Below the pieces are notes generated by a model, which was given only the letters and a program-made list of their open reading frames with translations, had not been told where the DNA came from and did no database searches. The translations under genes and the position numbers were made by a program. Shown piece by piece: positions 35,132-43,756 of a stretch of DNA of 64,000 bases (position 1 is the first letter of the stretch; every line of letters begins with the position of its first letter). The stretch comes from Dactylosporangium sp. AC04546. Lineage in GTDB: Bacteria; Actinomycetota; Actinomycetes; Mycobacteriales; Micromonosporaceae. The stretch is from NCBI RefSeq assembly GCF_022095675.1, contig NZ_JAHYSG010000003.1, positions 195,180-259,179 on the forward strand, given 5' to 3'.

Positions 35132-36668
35132 GGTCGAGATCGACCCCTTCCATGGCGGCTACCAGGTCGTTGTCGCGCCAGCCGGACGGCATCTCGCGCA
35201 CGACATGACCCTGGAACATGACCAGCACGCGGTCGCAGATACGCAGGTCGTCCAGCTCGTCGGAGACGACCAGCACGACGCTGCCGCGCTCACGCACGTC
35301 ATCGATGACGCCGAGCAGGGTCTGTTTCGAGCGCACGTCGACGCCGGCGGTCGGCGCGATGAGCACCAGCAGCTTCGGGTCACTGGCGAGGGCGCGGCCC
35401 ATCACCACCTTCTGCTGGTTACCTCCGGACAGGTCGGAGACCGGCACGTGTGGACCGGACGCCTTGATGGCCAGCGCATCGATGGTCCGGCGAGCGAAGG
35501 TGTCGCGCCGGGCCGGTGAGATGAGCCCGCCGGCGGAGATCCGGTCCGGCACGGTCATGGTGACGTTCTCCGCGATGGACAACAGCGGCACGAGGCCCTG
35601 GTGGTGCCGATCCTGTGGCACCAGACCGACACCGGCTGCAATCGCGTCGGGCACGCTGCCTGGCCGCACCCTTCGACCGTCGACGGTCACCGTGCCGGCA
35701 GCGGGCTTCGCCAGGCCGACAACGGCCTCGGCGACCTCGAGCTTGCCGCTGCTAGCTCCGCCGGCAAGCCCGACGACCTCGCCGGCCCGAGCTTCGACCG
35801 TGATCTCGGCACCGGATACGGTCCGTAGTTCATGGACCACCAGGCGGACCGGGGCGTCGGCGGACGGCGCAGGCCGGTGCGTCGCCTCGGGTAGGCTGAC
35901 GTCCTCGCCTGTCATCGCGGCGACCAGGGCCGCGCGGTCGAGCTGGGCCACCGGCGCGGTGATGATATGGCGCGCGTCGCGGAACACCGTCACCTGGTCA
36001 CAGATGTCGTAGATCTCCTGCAGGTGATGGCTGATGAACAGGAATGTGACGCCCTGCGCCCGTAGTGCCTCGATGCGCTCGAAGAGCCGGGCGATACCGG
36101 CACCGTCGAGTTGTGCCGTCGGCTCGTCGAGAATGATGAACCGCGCACCGAAAGACAGCGCCCTCGCGATTTCGACGAACTGCCGTTGCTCGACCGTGAG
36201 TGCCGACGCCGGCTGCTGGACGTCCACGTCGACCGACCAGGTGGCCAGTAGCTCTCGGGCGGCTCGGCGCAGCGCGCCCCACCGGATGAGCCGGGCTGGT
36301 CCGCGGTCGTGCCGATTGAGGAAGAGGTTCTCGGCGACGGTGAGCGTCGGGATGATGGTCGACTTCTGGTAGACGCACGCGACGTTGCGCCGCCACGCGT
36401 CTCGGTCAGCCAGGCCCGGTGCCGGGCGGCCAGCGAACGCGACACAGCCGGTGTCGGGCGCCTGGAGCCCGGTCAGGATGCTGACCAGAGTCGACTTGCC
36501 CGCGCCGTTGCGGCCGACGAGCGCGTGGGTCTCCCCCGGCCGCACGACGATCCCGGCGCCATCGAGGGCGACCGTCGATCCGAAACGTTTGGTGATGTTG
36601 ACGGCCTCAACGGCGAGCCGGTCGTCGCCGACCGGCCCGCCGATCGTGCCGCGCTGGTCGAGCGTCAT
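35124..36668 (-). CDS. Sugar ABC transporter ATP-binding protein, RbsA type (double domain)
   Basis: A 514-residue tandem ATPase. The N-half has Walker A 'GRNGAGKSTLVSIL', signature-like 'LTVEQRQFVEIARAL' and Walker B 'FIILDEPTAQLD'. The C-half has a degenerate P-loop ('GLAGGASSGKLEVAEAVVG'), signature 'LSGGNQQKVVMGRAL' and 'LLVLIAPTAGVDVRSK', where the usual 'DEPT' has become 'IAPT'. A weak second site is normal in RbsA/MglA/XylG proteins. The ATG overlaps the binding-protein stop. Confidence 0.9.
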   Translation of the reverse strand: MTLDQRGTIGGPVGDDRLAVEAVNITKRFGSTVALDGAGIVVRPGETHALVGRNGAGKSTLVSILTGLQAPDTGCVAFAGRPAPGLADRDAWRRNVACVYQKSTIIPTLTVAENLFLNRHDRGPARLIRWGALRRAARELLATWSVDVDVQQPASALTVEQRQFVEIARALSFGARFIILDEPTAQLDGAGIARLFERIEALRAQGVTFLFISHHLQEIYDICDQVTVFRDARHIITAPVAQLDRAALVAAMTGEDVSLPEATHRPAPSADAPVRLVVHELRTVSGAEITVEARAGEVVGLAGGASSGKLEVAEAVVGLAKPAAGTVTVDGRRVRPGSVPDAIAAGVGLVPQDRHHQGLVPLLSIAENVTMTVPDRISAGGLISPARRDTFARRTIDALAIKASGPHVPVSDLSGGNQQKVVMGRALASDPKLLVLIAPTAGVDVRSKQTLLGVIDDVRERGSVVLVVSDELDDLRICDRVLVMFQGHVVREMPSGWRDNDLVAAMEGVDLDHV

Positions 36669-37732
36669 GCGTTGTTGCCCCAGAGGGTTGCATCGTCGTA
36701 CTTCAGCGTCTTCTCCCCGCCGATCGTGACACCGTCGGCGGTGACCAGCGGTGCGGCGAGCTGGTCTTCCAGCAGGCCGTCACGGACCTGGATGATGGTG
36801 CTGTTGTGGTCGGTCGGGCCGGGCTGGAACGTCTTGCCCTCGATGCCGGCCTTGGCGTAGTAGAGGCCGTACTTCGCGAACAGGTCGGCCGGCTGACTGA
36901 CCGTCGCGTCGATGAGGCCTTCCTTGATGTTCTTGAGCTCCTCGGGGATGCCGTCGTTCGACACGATGAAGACGTGCTTCGGGTCGGTCGGGGCCACCTG
37001 CAGGCCCTTCTGCTTGAGCACCTGCAGGGTGCCCGACAGCGCGAAGGACGACTGCATGTAGATCCCCTTGATGTCCGGGTCGGACGCGAGGCGGGTCTGC
37101 AACTTCGACGCCGCCACATCGCCCTTCCAGTCGGTCGCCTCACCGAAGACGGTGATGCCGGGGAAGTCCTTCTTCATGCACTCGTTGAACGCCTCGGTGC
37201 GGTCCCGGCCGTTGATCGAGTCGAGCCCGCCCTGCAGCATCACCACCTTGCCCTTGCCGCCGAGCTTCGTGCCGAGAAACTGGCATGCCTTCGTGCCGTA
37301 GGCGCGGTTGTCCGCCCGGACGACCATGAACACCTTGCCCGTGTCGGGCCGCGTGTCGATCGTGACGACGGGGATCTTCTTGCTCGACAGCTGCTCGAGC
37401 GTGGGCGCGATCGCAGCCGTGTCTTGCGGCGCCATCACGACACCCTTGACACCCTGGCTGATGAAGGTCTGGGTGTTGGAGATGAGGCTGGCGATGTCGT
37501 TCTGCGAGTTCGTCGTCTTCAGCTCGACGCCGAGCTCCTTGGCCGACTGCGGCACGTACTTGATGTAGGAGTTCCAGAAGTCCGTGTCCGACCGTGGGTA
37601 GTCGACACCGATGAGCGGCGCAGAGCCGCCCGAGTCACCGCCGGACGACGAGTTGTCGCTGCAGGCGGTCGTCAACGCGGTGGCAGCGATCATGGTGAGG
37701 ACGCCGAGGCTGCGCAGGGACATGCGGTGCAT
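36665..37732 (-). CDS. Sugar ABC transporter substrate-binding lipoprotein (periplasmic-binding type 1)
   Basis: A 355-residue binding protein. The signal ends 'ATALTTACS' (lipobox, Cys24), followed by a serine/glycine linker. The fold is RbsB-like: 'PLIGVDYPRSDTDFWNSYI', 'GVKGVVMAPQDTAAIAPTL', 'KVVMLQGGLDSINGRDRTEAFNECM' (two segments). It is the first gene of the importer operon, with two regulon palindromes upstream. The neighbouring catabolic enzymes point to L-fucose as ligand. Confidence 0.9.
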   Translation of the reverse strand: MHRMSLRSLGVLTMIAATALTTACSDNSSSGGDSGGSAPLIGVDYPRSDTDFWNSYIKYVPQSAKELGVELKTTNSQNDIASLISNTQTFISQGVKGVVMAPQDTAAIAPTLEQLSSKKIPVVTIDTRPDTGKVFMVVRADNRAYGTKACQFLGTKLGGKGKVVMLQGGLDSINGRDRTEAFNECMKKDFPGITVFGEATDWKGDVAASKLQTRLASDPDIKGIYMQSSFALSGTLQVLKQKGLQVAPTDPKHVFIVSNDGIPEELKNIKEGLIDATVSQPADLFAKYGLYYAKAGIEGKTFQPGPTDHNSTIIQVRDGLLEDQLAAPLVTADGVTIGGEKTLKYDDATLWGNNA

Positions 37733-37876
37733 CAGTCTCCTTCCGGGAGCGCAATGGCGCTTCGCCGTCTACGAGGCAAGCCACGCGACGGCACGCCGGA
37801 CTAACCAGGCGGGGTGTCCTGGGGCGCTCCGCGATGGGGTATTTGAGGGGTGTGGTCAGACCGCCAACAGAGCGGT

Positions 37877-37891
37877 ATTCATCAGATGTCT
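37877..37891. promoter_or_regulatory. Regulon palindrome ATTCATCAGATGTCT (importer promoter)
   Basis: A near-palindromic copy, about 145 bases before the binding-protein ATG on the minus strand, matching the consensus with central A and outer-arm changes. Confidence 0.6.
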
Positions 37892-37974
37892 TTATAGATC
37901 AGACCCCGGAGGATGTCCAGACACCCCGGAACATCCCAGCTTGCACGCGCATCGCTCATTCCCTCCGGGCCGTG

Positions 37975-37985
37975 TCATCAGATGA
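37975..37985. promoter_or_regulatory. Regulon half-length palindrome TCATCAGATGA
   Basis: A perfect 11-base core palindrome in the interval between the importer and the first GH29 gene. It may act in both directions. Confidence 0.5.
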
Positions 37986-38108
37986 ATCCACCCGATCAGG
38001 GCAATGGGGGCGGCCGCTCCTCCTCGTCGCGCCCCAGCGAGGCCCGCGGCGCCCGCGACCGGAGCCAGCCGCGCTGGCCACAACGCCAGAGTGTTGACAT
38101 CGGCACTG

Positions 38109-38123
38109 ATTCATCTTATGTTT
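38109..38123. promoter_or_regulatory. Regulon palindrome variant ATTCATCTTATGTTT
   Basis: A degenerate copy with the TTATG right half also seen before the second GH29 gene, about 170 bases before the GH29 ATG, close behind a TTGACA sequence (38094-38099). Confidence 0.5.
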
Positions 38124-38238
38124 CGTCAACGTTACGGCGGGGACCGCCAGCCCGCCCTCTCCAACGACTAGGCGCAACCAGCGGCAGAACTACTATGCCG
38201 CCCCAGTCCCGCATGAGCGCACCACCTCGTCGCGGCTT

Positions 38239-38253
38239 CATTGATCAGATGTC
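38239..38253. promoter_or_regulatory. Regulon palindrome variant near the first GH29 start
   Basis: CATTGATCAGATGTC carries a good right half (GATGTC) and a weaker left half, 40 bases before the GH29 ATG, where a bound protein would block transcription. Confidence 0.4.
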
Positions 38254-38292
38254 GATGTGCCGCGATTGACACCCTCTGAGGAGCCGACTCTC

Positions 38293-40194
38293 ATGCACCA
38301 CAGCCACACTCCAGGCCTGCCACGACGCGACCTACTGCGCCGCACCGCGATCGTCGCCGGCGCCGCCGTCGCCGGACCTCTGGTGACCGCCGCCGAACCC
38401 ACCCACGCCGCCGTCATTCCGCCCGGCGGCAACCTGCAGCAGGCGCAACAGCGCTTCGTCGACCTGCGGTTCGGCATGTTCATCCACTTCAACATGGGCA
38501 CCTTCCACGACGCCGAGTGGGTGCAGCCCGACCGCGACCCACTGACGTTCAACCCGACAGCCCTCGACTGCGGGCAATGGGCAGCTGCGGCCAAGTCAGC
38601 CGGCATGACGTTCGGCGTGCTCACCGCCAAGCACCACGACGGCTTCTGCCTCTGGCCCAGCGCACAGACCACGTACAACGTCATGAGCAGCTCGGTCCGC
38701 CGCGACGTCGTCCGGCTCTACGTCGACGCCTTTCGCGCCGCCGGCCTACAGCCCGCCCTCTACTTCTCCATCTGGGACCGCAATCAGGGCGTCGCGAAGG
38801 ACTCGATGTCGGCCGCCGACATCGCCTTCGTCAAGGCCCAGATCACCGAGCTTCTGACCGGCTACGGACCCATCCCAGCCCTCGTCATCGACGGCTGGGC
38901 CTGGCAGATGGGCCACCGTCAGGCCCCCTACGGTGAGATCCGTGACCACATCAAGGCGCTGCAACCCGACATCATCCTCGTCGACCACAACGGCCAGACC
39001 GAGCCGTTCGAAGAAGACGCCATCTACTTCGAGGAACCCAAGGGCATCTGGGCACCGGTCGGAAACACGTACGCCTGCTGCCAGGGTCAGAACATCGTCA
39101 ACACGGGCTGGTTCTGGCACCCCTCGACTCCCAATGCCACGCCGCTGAGCGCCGACAACATCGTCAACGGCCACCTCAGAGTCCTCGAGTCCCGGTACTG
39201 CACGTTCATGCTCAACTGTCCGCCCAACACAGCCGGTCAGCTCGACGCCAACATCGTCAACAGGCTTCGCGAAGTTGGTCCACTGTGGACGCCAAACCTC
39301 GCCAGGCCTGCGCTGCCTGCTCAGCCAGACGTCCTCGACCACGTCGTCACACCCGTCGCGGTGACATCAACCAGCGGCACCGCTACCAACGCCATCGACG
39401 GCATCCTCGACTACACCAGCCGCCCCGTGCAGACGCTCTGGCAGTCGACCGGCGCGCTACCCCAATCGGTAACACTCGACCTCGGCGCGGTGTATTCAAA
39501 CCTCGACATGCTCACATGCCTGCCCCGCCAGGACGGCACCACGACCGGCAACATCACCTCGTACCGCATCCTCGCCAGCACCGACGGCGTCACCTACACG
39601 CAGATCACCGCCGGCGCCTGGTCCGCCGACAAGACCCTCAAACGCGCGTCGTTCCCTCCGTTGCGCGCCCGCTACCTCCGGCTCGAAGCTGTCGATGCGG
39701 TCGGCGGCAGCGTAGCGGTCGTCAGCGAGATCGACTGCGGCGGCGTCGCCGCCCGACCGGTCAGCGGCGGCACCGGCTACTGGAACCTCATCAACCGCAA
39801 CAGCGGCAAGGCATTGGACGTCACCGCCGCATCGCTCGACAACGGCGCGCCGGTCATCCAATGGACCAGCACGAACGCAACCAATCAGCAATGGCAGCTC
39901 GTACACGTCGGCGCAGGGTACTGCAAGCTCATCAGCCGCCACAGCGGCAAGGTACTCGACGTCACAGGGGCCTCCACGGCCGACGGTGCTCCCGTCATTC
40001 AGTGGACCGACACCACCAGCGCCAACCAGCTGTGGAAACTGGTCGGCGTCGGCGACGGTTACCACAAGCTCGTCTGCTACCGCAGCGGCAAACTGCTCGA
40101 CGTTACCGGCCCGTCAACCAGCAACGGAGTGCAGGTAGTGCAATCGGCCGACCACGGCACCGCCAGCCAGCAGTGGCGGCTGACCAACGGCTGA
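38293..40194 (+). CDS. Secreted GH29 alpha-L-fucosidase with F5/8-type-C-like and ricin-type domains
   Basis: A 633-residue exported enzyme. The twin-arginine signal is 'LPRRDLLRRTAIVAGAAVAG'. The GH29 barrel follows: 'RFGMFIHFNMGTFHDAEW', 'LTAKHHDGFCLWPS' and 'PALVIDGWAWQ', whose Asp is the expected nucleophile. From about residue 350 a discoidin (F5/8 type C)-like sandwich contains 'SVTLDLGAVYSNLDML'. The last 130 residues are a ricin-B-like trefoil with repeats of 'LINRNSGKALDVT...QW', 'LISRHSGKVLDVT' and 'LVCYRSGKLLDVT'. The ATG at 38293 precedes the Tat signal and has a GAGGAG site upstream. It releases L-fucose outside the cell; the lectin parts should hold it to the polysaccharide. Confidence 0.9.
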   Translation: MHHSHTPGLPRRDLLRRTAIVAGAAVAGPLVTAAEPTHAAVIPPGGNLQQAQQRFVDLRFGMFIHFNMGTFHDAEWVQPDRDPLTFNPTALDCGQWAAAAKSAGMTFGVLTAKHHDGFCLWPSAQTTYNVMSSSVRRDVVRLYVDAFRAAGLQPALYFSIWDRNQGVAKDSMSAADIAFVKAQITELLTGYGPIPALVIDGWAWQMGHRQAPYGEIRDHIKALQPDIILVDHNGQTEPFEEDAIYFEEPKGIWAPVGNTYACCQGQNIVNTGWFWHPSTPNATPLSADNIVNGHLRVLESRYCTFMLNCPPNTAGQLDANIVNRLREVGPLWTPNLARPALPAQPDVLDHVVTPVAVTSTSGTATNAIDGILDYTSRPVQTLWQSTGALPQSVTLDLGAVYSNLDMLTCLPRQDGTTTGNITSYRILASTDGVTYTQITAGAWSADKTLKRASFPPLRARYLRLEAVDAVGGSVAVVSEIDCGGVAARPVSGGTGYWNLINRNSGKALDVTAASLDNGAPVIQWTSTNATNQQWQLVHVGAGYCKLISRHSGKVLDVTGASTADGAPVIQWTDTTSANQLWKLVGVGDGYHKLVCYRSGKLLDVTGPSTSNGVQVVQSADHGTASQQWRLTNG

Positions 40195-40204
40195 CCGCTT
40201 GTAG

Positions 40205-40243
40205 CTCAGCTCTCCGCATCCGCGACGAATGCGGAGAGCTGAG
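40205..40243 (+). terminator. Perfect 15-bp hairpin after the first GH29 gene
   Basis: CTCAGCTCTCCGCAT (40205-40219) pairs with its exact complement at 40229-40243 around a 9-base loop, 10 bases past the GH29 stop. No T-run follows, as is usual for actinobacterial terminators. Confidence 0.75.
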
Positions 40244-40299
40244 GTCGGCGTGAATGACGGGGTCCCGGCCGGCCTCGACGGCGACGCCTTCGACACGGC

Positions 40300-40511
40300 A
40301 GCGACCTCGCGCGGTCCGTGGCCCTCGGCGACGATGGTGCCGTCGGCGACGCGGCCGGAGAGCTCGAGTGCCGGTGACGAAACGGCCGGGGTACAGCCGA
40401 GCGAGCCGCGGGCTGGAGTCCTTCATGGACGGCAGCATTCCCACTCACCGGTTCCTCGGCGACGTGATCGAAGCAGCGTCCGCGGCCAATGTCGTGGTGA
40501 CGCAGCGCTGA
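40300..40511 (-). pseudogene. Deleted copy of an LLM-oxidoreductase gene, with a sugar-gene scrap
   Basis: Bases 40300-40370 are almost identical to 53505-53574, and 40369-40406 to 53790-53827, both inside the LLM oxidoreductase gene at 53173. The 215 bases between them are missing here. The minus-strand reading 'LARLYPGRFVTG' is retained. From 40405 to 40511 the plus strand reads 'SRGLESFMDGSIPTHRFLGD' and ends with a stop, resembling the tail of a Gfo/Idh/MocA-type dehydrogenase (low confidence). From 40512 to 40755 nothing was recognised. Confidence 0.6.
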
Positions 40512-40755
40512 CCCCCGACGGGTCTCGTGACTGCTCCGCCGGTTCCGCCTTCATGGCCGGTGGGCGTCCCCGGAGGCTCGGCGAGCGGCGGGTGGCAAAC
40601 AGCAGGAGAGCGGCCAGCAGCGCAGGGTCACGTAGCAGAAGCTCCGGCTGCAGATTCCGCTCCCGAGGTTAACAGTCCAACCGTAGACGCATCGAGGCAT
40701 TCGACTCGCTGACACCGGTAGGTCAGCGACGCTGCAGACAGCCCACGGCACACAG

Positions 40756-40770
40756 ATACATCTTATGTAT
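40756..40770. promoter_or_regulatory. Regulon palindrome ATACATCTTATGTAT (second GH29 promoter)
   Basis: A copy differing from the best site (33910) at one base, about 145 bases before the second GH29 ATG. Confidence 0.7.
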
Positions 40771-40853
40771 TAACGTCATCACCATCTCGGTCCGGGTGAA
40801 TTATCTTGATCTGCCAGCGAGTTTGATCATTGACGACCATCATCGGCCCGCTT

Positions 40854-40866
40854 AACATCAGATGCC
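40854..40866. promoter_or_regulatory. Regulon palindrome variant AACATCAGATGCC
   Basis: A second, weaker copy 50 bases before the second GH29 ATG. Two sites about 98 bases apart could bind cooperatively. Confidence 0.5.
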
Positions 40867-40915
40867 TGGCGCCCGCCGCGCCATCGGATACACCCCACAC
40901 AATGGAGGAACCTCC

Positions 40916-42904
40916 ATGTCCCGCTCCCCATTCACCCGGCGGTCGTTCCTGATCGCCCTCGGCGCCGCTACCGCCGCCAGCTCGAGCGAACTGTTGCGTG
41001 CGGCCCCCACCATGGCTGCCATCCCCGGACCGACGAGCTACTCCGCCACTTGGGCGTCGGTCGACCAGCACCCGCCAGCGCCGGAGTGGTTCCAGGACGC
41101 CAAGTTCGGCATCTACTACCACTGGGGCGTGTTCAGCGTCCCTGCGTACGGCAACGAGTGGTATCCGCGAAACATGTACTTTGACGGATCGGGGCCGAAC
41201 AACCACCACAAGGACGTCTATGGCGATCCGTCGGTATGGCCGTACCACAACTTCATCAACGGCGCGCGCGACAAGGCTGGCAACTTCGTGCAGTTCGCGC
41301 CGAAGCTGCGGTCGGCTGGCGGCACCTTCGACCCCAACGAGTGGGCGCAGCTATTCGCGGACGCCGGCGCCAAGTTCGCCGGGCCGGTGGCCGAGCACCA
41401 CGACGGCTTTTCCATGTGGAACAGCAGCGTCAACGAGTGGAACTCTGTTGCCAAGGGACCGAAGCTCGACCTGCTGCGGCTGCACGCCGACGCGATCCGC
41501 GCCAAGGGCCTCAAGCTGTTCGTTGCGCTGCACCACGCCTACAACTTCACCGGGTTCTACGAACGGGTGCCCGCACAGTCCGACCCGAGCCTCAAGAAGC
41601 TCTACGGCCAGCTCGACACCGCCGCGGAACAGCAGCTGTGGTACGACAAGTTGCGCGAGGTTATCGACGGCTACCAGCCAGACATCCTCTGGCAGGACTT
41701 CAACCTGGACCACGTCGACGAATCGCAGCGGCTGAAGTTCCTGTCGTACTACTACAACCGTGCGGTCGCCTGGGACAAGGAGGTTGTCGCCACCTACAAG
41801 GACGGCTTCAACAACAATGGTGAAGTCTACGACTTCGAGCGCGGTGGGCCAGCCGACATCCTGATCCCCTACTGGCTCACCGACGACAGCGTCTCCAACT
41901 CCAGCTGGTGCTACACCGTCGGCATCGGCTATTACTCGCTCAGTCAGATGCTGCACTCACTGATCGACCGCGTCAGCAAGAACGGCAACATGGTGCTCAA
42001 CATCGCTCCGATGGCCGACGGCACCATCCCGTCCGGGCAGCGCACCGTCCTGCTGGGTATGGGCGACTACCTCAAACGGTTCGGCGAGTCCATCTATGCG
42101 ACCCGCGCTTGGAGCGCCTTCGGCGAAGGCCCCACCCAGATGGGTGGTGGATCGTTCACGGCCCCACGGGCCGGCACCGCGCAGGACATTCGGTTCACCC
42201 GCAGCAAGGACAATCGAGTCCTCTACGCGACGATCCTCGGCTGGCCGGGCAGCACGGTCAACATCACCACGCTGTCCTCGAGCCGGATCAATCTCGGCAC
42301 ACTGACCTCGGTGCAGCTGCTCGACTCCACCGCGGGCACATACATCAACCTGCCCACACGCACCCAGGATGGCAGCGGGTTGCGCATCACCATGCCGTCG
42401 AGCAGTGCACCGTACAGCGCCCCGGCCTACGTGGTGAAGCTGACCTTCTCTGGGACGATCCCGGTGCTCGGCGGCGTTGGCGGTGTCCCGACCGGCTGGG
42501 TGCGGATCGCCAACGTCACCACTGGTCTGGTGCTCGACAGCGGCGGGAACGTCGCAACCGGATCGCGGCTGAAGCAGTGGAGCTGGGACAACAGTTGGAA
42601 CCTGCAGTGGCAGCTGGTGGACGTCGGTGGCGGTTGGTACCGGATCGTGAACCGCACCAACGGGATGGTGGCCGACAGCTGGGGCAACACCATGAACGGT
42701 GCGACCGCGATGCAGGCGCCCTGGAACGGCGGGAACAACCAGCAGTGGCGGCTCAACAGCATGGGCAACGGCCGCTACCAGATCATCAACCGCGGCACCG
42801 GCACCGCCCTTGACGGTATGGGCAATAGCACCGTCGGCTCCACCGTCTGCATGTGGACGCCGAACGCCCACACCAACAACCAGTGGACCATCACCAGCCT
42901 CTGA
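40916..42904 (+). CDS. Secreted GH29 alpha-L-fucosidase with C-terminal ricin-type domain
   Basis: A 662-residue exported enzyme with Tat signal 'PFTRRSFLIALGAATAASSS'. The GH29 barrel shows 'AKFGIYYHWGVFSVPAYGNEW' (two segments), 'AEHHDGFSMWNSSV' and 'DILWQDFNLDHV', with the likely nucleophile Asp in 'WQDF'. 'SKNGNMVLNIAPMADGTIP' is the usual GH29 end-of-barrel motif. After a beta-sandwich, a ricin-like trefoil has 'VANVTTGLVLDSGGNV'-type repeats and QxW motifs ('WQLVDVGGGWYRIVNRTNG', 'QQWRLNSMGNGRYQIINRG'). GGAGG precedes the ATG. It is separate in sequence from the first GH29, so the two may differ in linkage preference. Confidence 0.9.
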   Translation: MSRSPFTRRSFLIALGAATAASSSELLRAAPTMAAIPGPTSYSATWASVDQHPPAPEWFQDAKFGIYYHWGVFSVPAYGNEWYPRNMYFDGSGPNNHHKDVYGDPSVWPYHNFINGARDKAGNFVQFAPKLRSAGGTFDPNEWAQLFADAGAKFAGPVAEHHDGFSMWNSSVNEWNSVAKGPKLDLLRLHADAIRAKGLKLFVALHHAYNFTGFYERVPAQSDPSLKKLYGQLDTAAEQQLWYDKLREVIDGYQPDILWQDFNLDHVDESQRLKFLSYYYNRAVAWDKEVVATYKDGFNNNGEVYDFERGGPADILIPYWLTDDSVSNSSWCYTVGIGYYSLSQMLHSLIDRVSKNGNMVLNIAPMADGTIPSGQRTVLLGMGDYLKRFGESIYATRAWSAFGEGPTQMGGGSFTAPRAGTAQDIRFTRSKDNRVLYATILGWPGSTVNITTLSSSRINLGTLTSVQLLDSTAGTYINLPTRTQDGSGLRITMPSSSAPYSAPAYVVKLTFSGTIPVLGGVGGVPTGWVRIANVTTGLVLDSGGNVATGSRLKQWSWDNSWNLQWQLVDVGGGWYRIVNRTNGMVADSWGNTMNGATAMQAPWNGGNNQQWRLNSMGNGRYQIINRGTGTALDGMGNSTVGSTVCMWTPNAHTNNQWTITSL

Positions 42905-43163
42905 CTCCTACGGTCTGACCACGACGACCGCGCGGAGCGGCGGCTGATCGCCTGGGTGGCATGCCGGGACGGGCGGCCACCAATTCGTGCGGAGGGTTCA
43001 CAAACTACCTCCTCGACCCCCGCACTGGCGGCGCCAGCCGAAGGCTGTCGGGACTATCTCGTAACGCTATTCAGACAGTCCAGATCCAGGCGCATGCGAG
43101 ATCTCCCGGACTGGCTCCGGCAATTGCGGCAGCCGCAACGCATCCGGCGTATGCGCCGCCCGG

Positions 43164-43511
43164 TCATCGTGACCGCCAGTGTGTCGATCCTCGGCATAGC
43201 CGTTCGCAGACGATCAGTGCCTGGGTCAGCAGTCGGTGAACGGTGACCAGATCGCCACGGTCGAGTACGCGCGGAAGGGAAACCAGCCGATTGCGAAGTT
43301 CCGCCGCCGCCTCTGGTGGCTTGGCCGCCCGGGTCACGCCGCCCCGGATGCGCTGCACCACACCGGCTTTGGCCAGATGTGCCAGATCGCGGTGGACCGT
43401 CGAAGCGGAAGCGCCGGTGACGGCTTTGACCTCGGAGATCGTGGCGTACTCCCGCTGAGCCACGAGATTGAGGATCGCCTGTCTGCGCTGGGCAGCGAGC
43501 TCGTGGATCAT
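43164..43511 (-). CDS. Short DeoR-type winged-helix protein (copy 1)
   Basis: A 115-residue protein consisting almost only of a DeoR-type helix-turn-helix: 'QRRQAILNLVAQREYATISEVKAVTGASASTVHRDLAHLAKAGVVQRIRGG' (read in three parts). A leucine-rich helix follows ('LPRVLDRGDLVTVHRLLTQAL'), but there is no sugar-phosphate sensor domain; ordinary DeoR regulators are about 250 residues. The ATG overlaps the preceding small gene's stop (ATGA). A nearly identical copy is at 52198-52521. Compared with that copy, a stop has been lost, adding seven residues. Probably a real small DNA-binding protein, though a worn DeoR gene is possible. Confidence 0.65.
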   Translation of the reverse strand: MIHELAAQRRQAILNLVAQREYATISEVKAVTGASASTVHRDLAHLAKAGVVQRIRGGVTRAAKPPEAAAELRNRLVSLPRVLDRGDLVTVHRLLTQALIVCERLCRGSTHWRSR

Positions 43512-43756
43512 AGGGGGCCTTCCGTGGTGGTGACGATCACCGCCCGCGGCGCGAGGATGGCGCCAGCGACGATGGAGACGCCGATCGACCGGTCGGTGCG
43601 ATTGATGAGGAACCGGTACCGGCCGCGCATGGTGAGCTCGACCACGCCGCGAGTTTCAGACGGTAGTTCACTGGCGACACCGGCGCGGATGGCAAGGTTT
43701 CCAGGAACTGTGGTGAGGCCCGTGGGGCCGAGGCGGCTGGAAAGCACCGATGTCAT
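43508..43756 (-). CDS. Stand-alone GH42 C-terminal domain, probable gene remnant
   Basis: An 82-residue frame, 'VLSSRLGPTGLTTVPGNLA', 'AGVASELPSETRGVVELTM', 'RYRFLINRTDR', 'APRAVIVTT'. It aligns with the last 100 residues of the GH42 gene at 54186 ('VSTRLGPAGLRP', 'AGVHSELPDTLRGQVELAV', 'YWFLVNRTGE', 'GPHAVSVL'). The barrel and trimerisation domains are absent. Both ends are coupled by ATGA overlaps, to the permease stop upstream and to the small DeoR gene downstream, so it is translated if the operon is. No catalytic residue remains. Either an in-frame deletion scar or a kept accessory domain. Confidence 0.7.
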   Translation of the reverse strand: MTSVLSSRLGPTGLTTVPGNLAIRAGVASELPSETRGVVELTMRGRYRFLINRTDRSIGVSIVAGAILAPRAVIVTTTEGPL

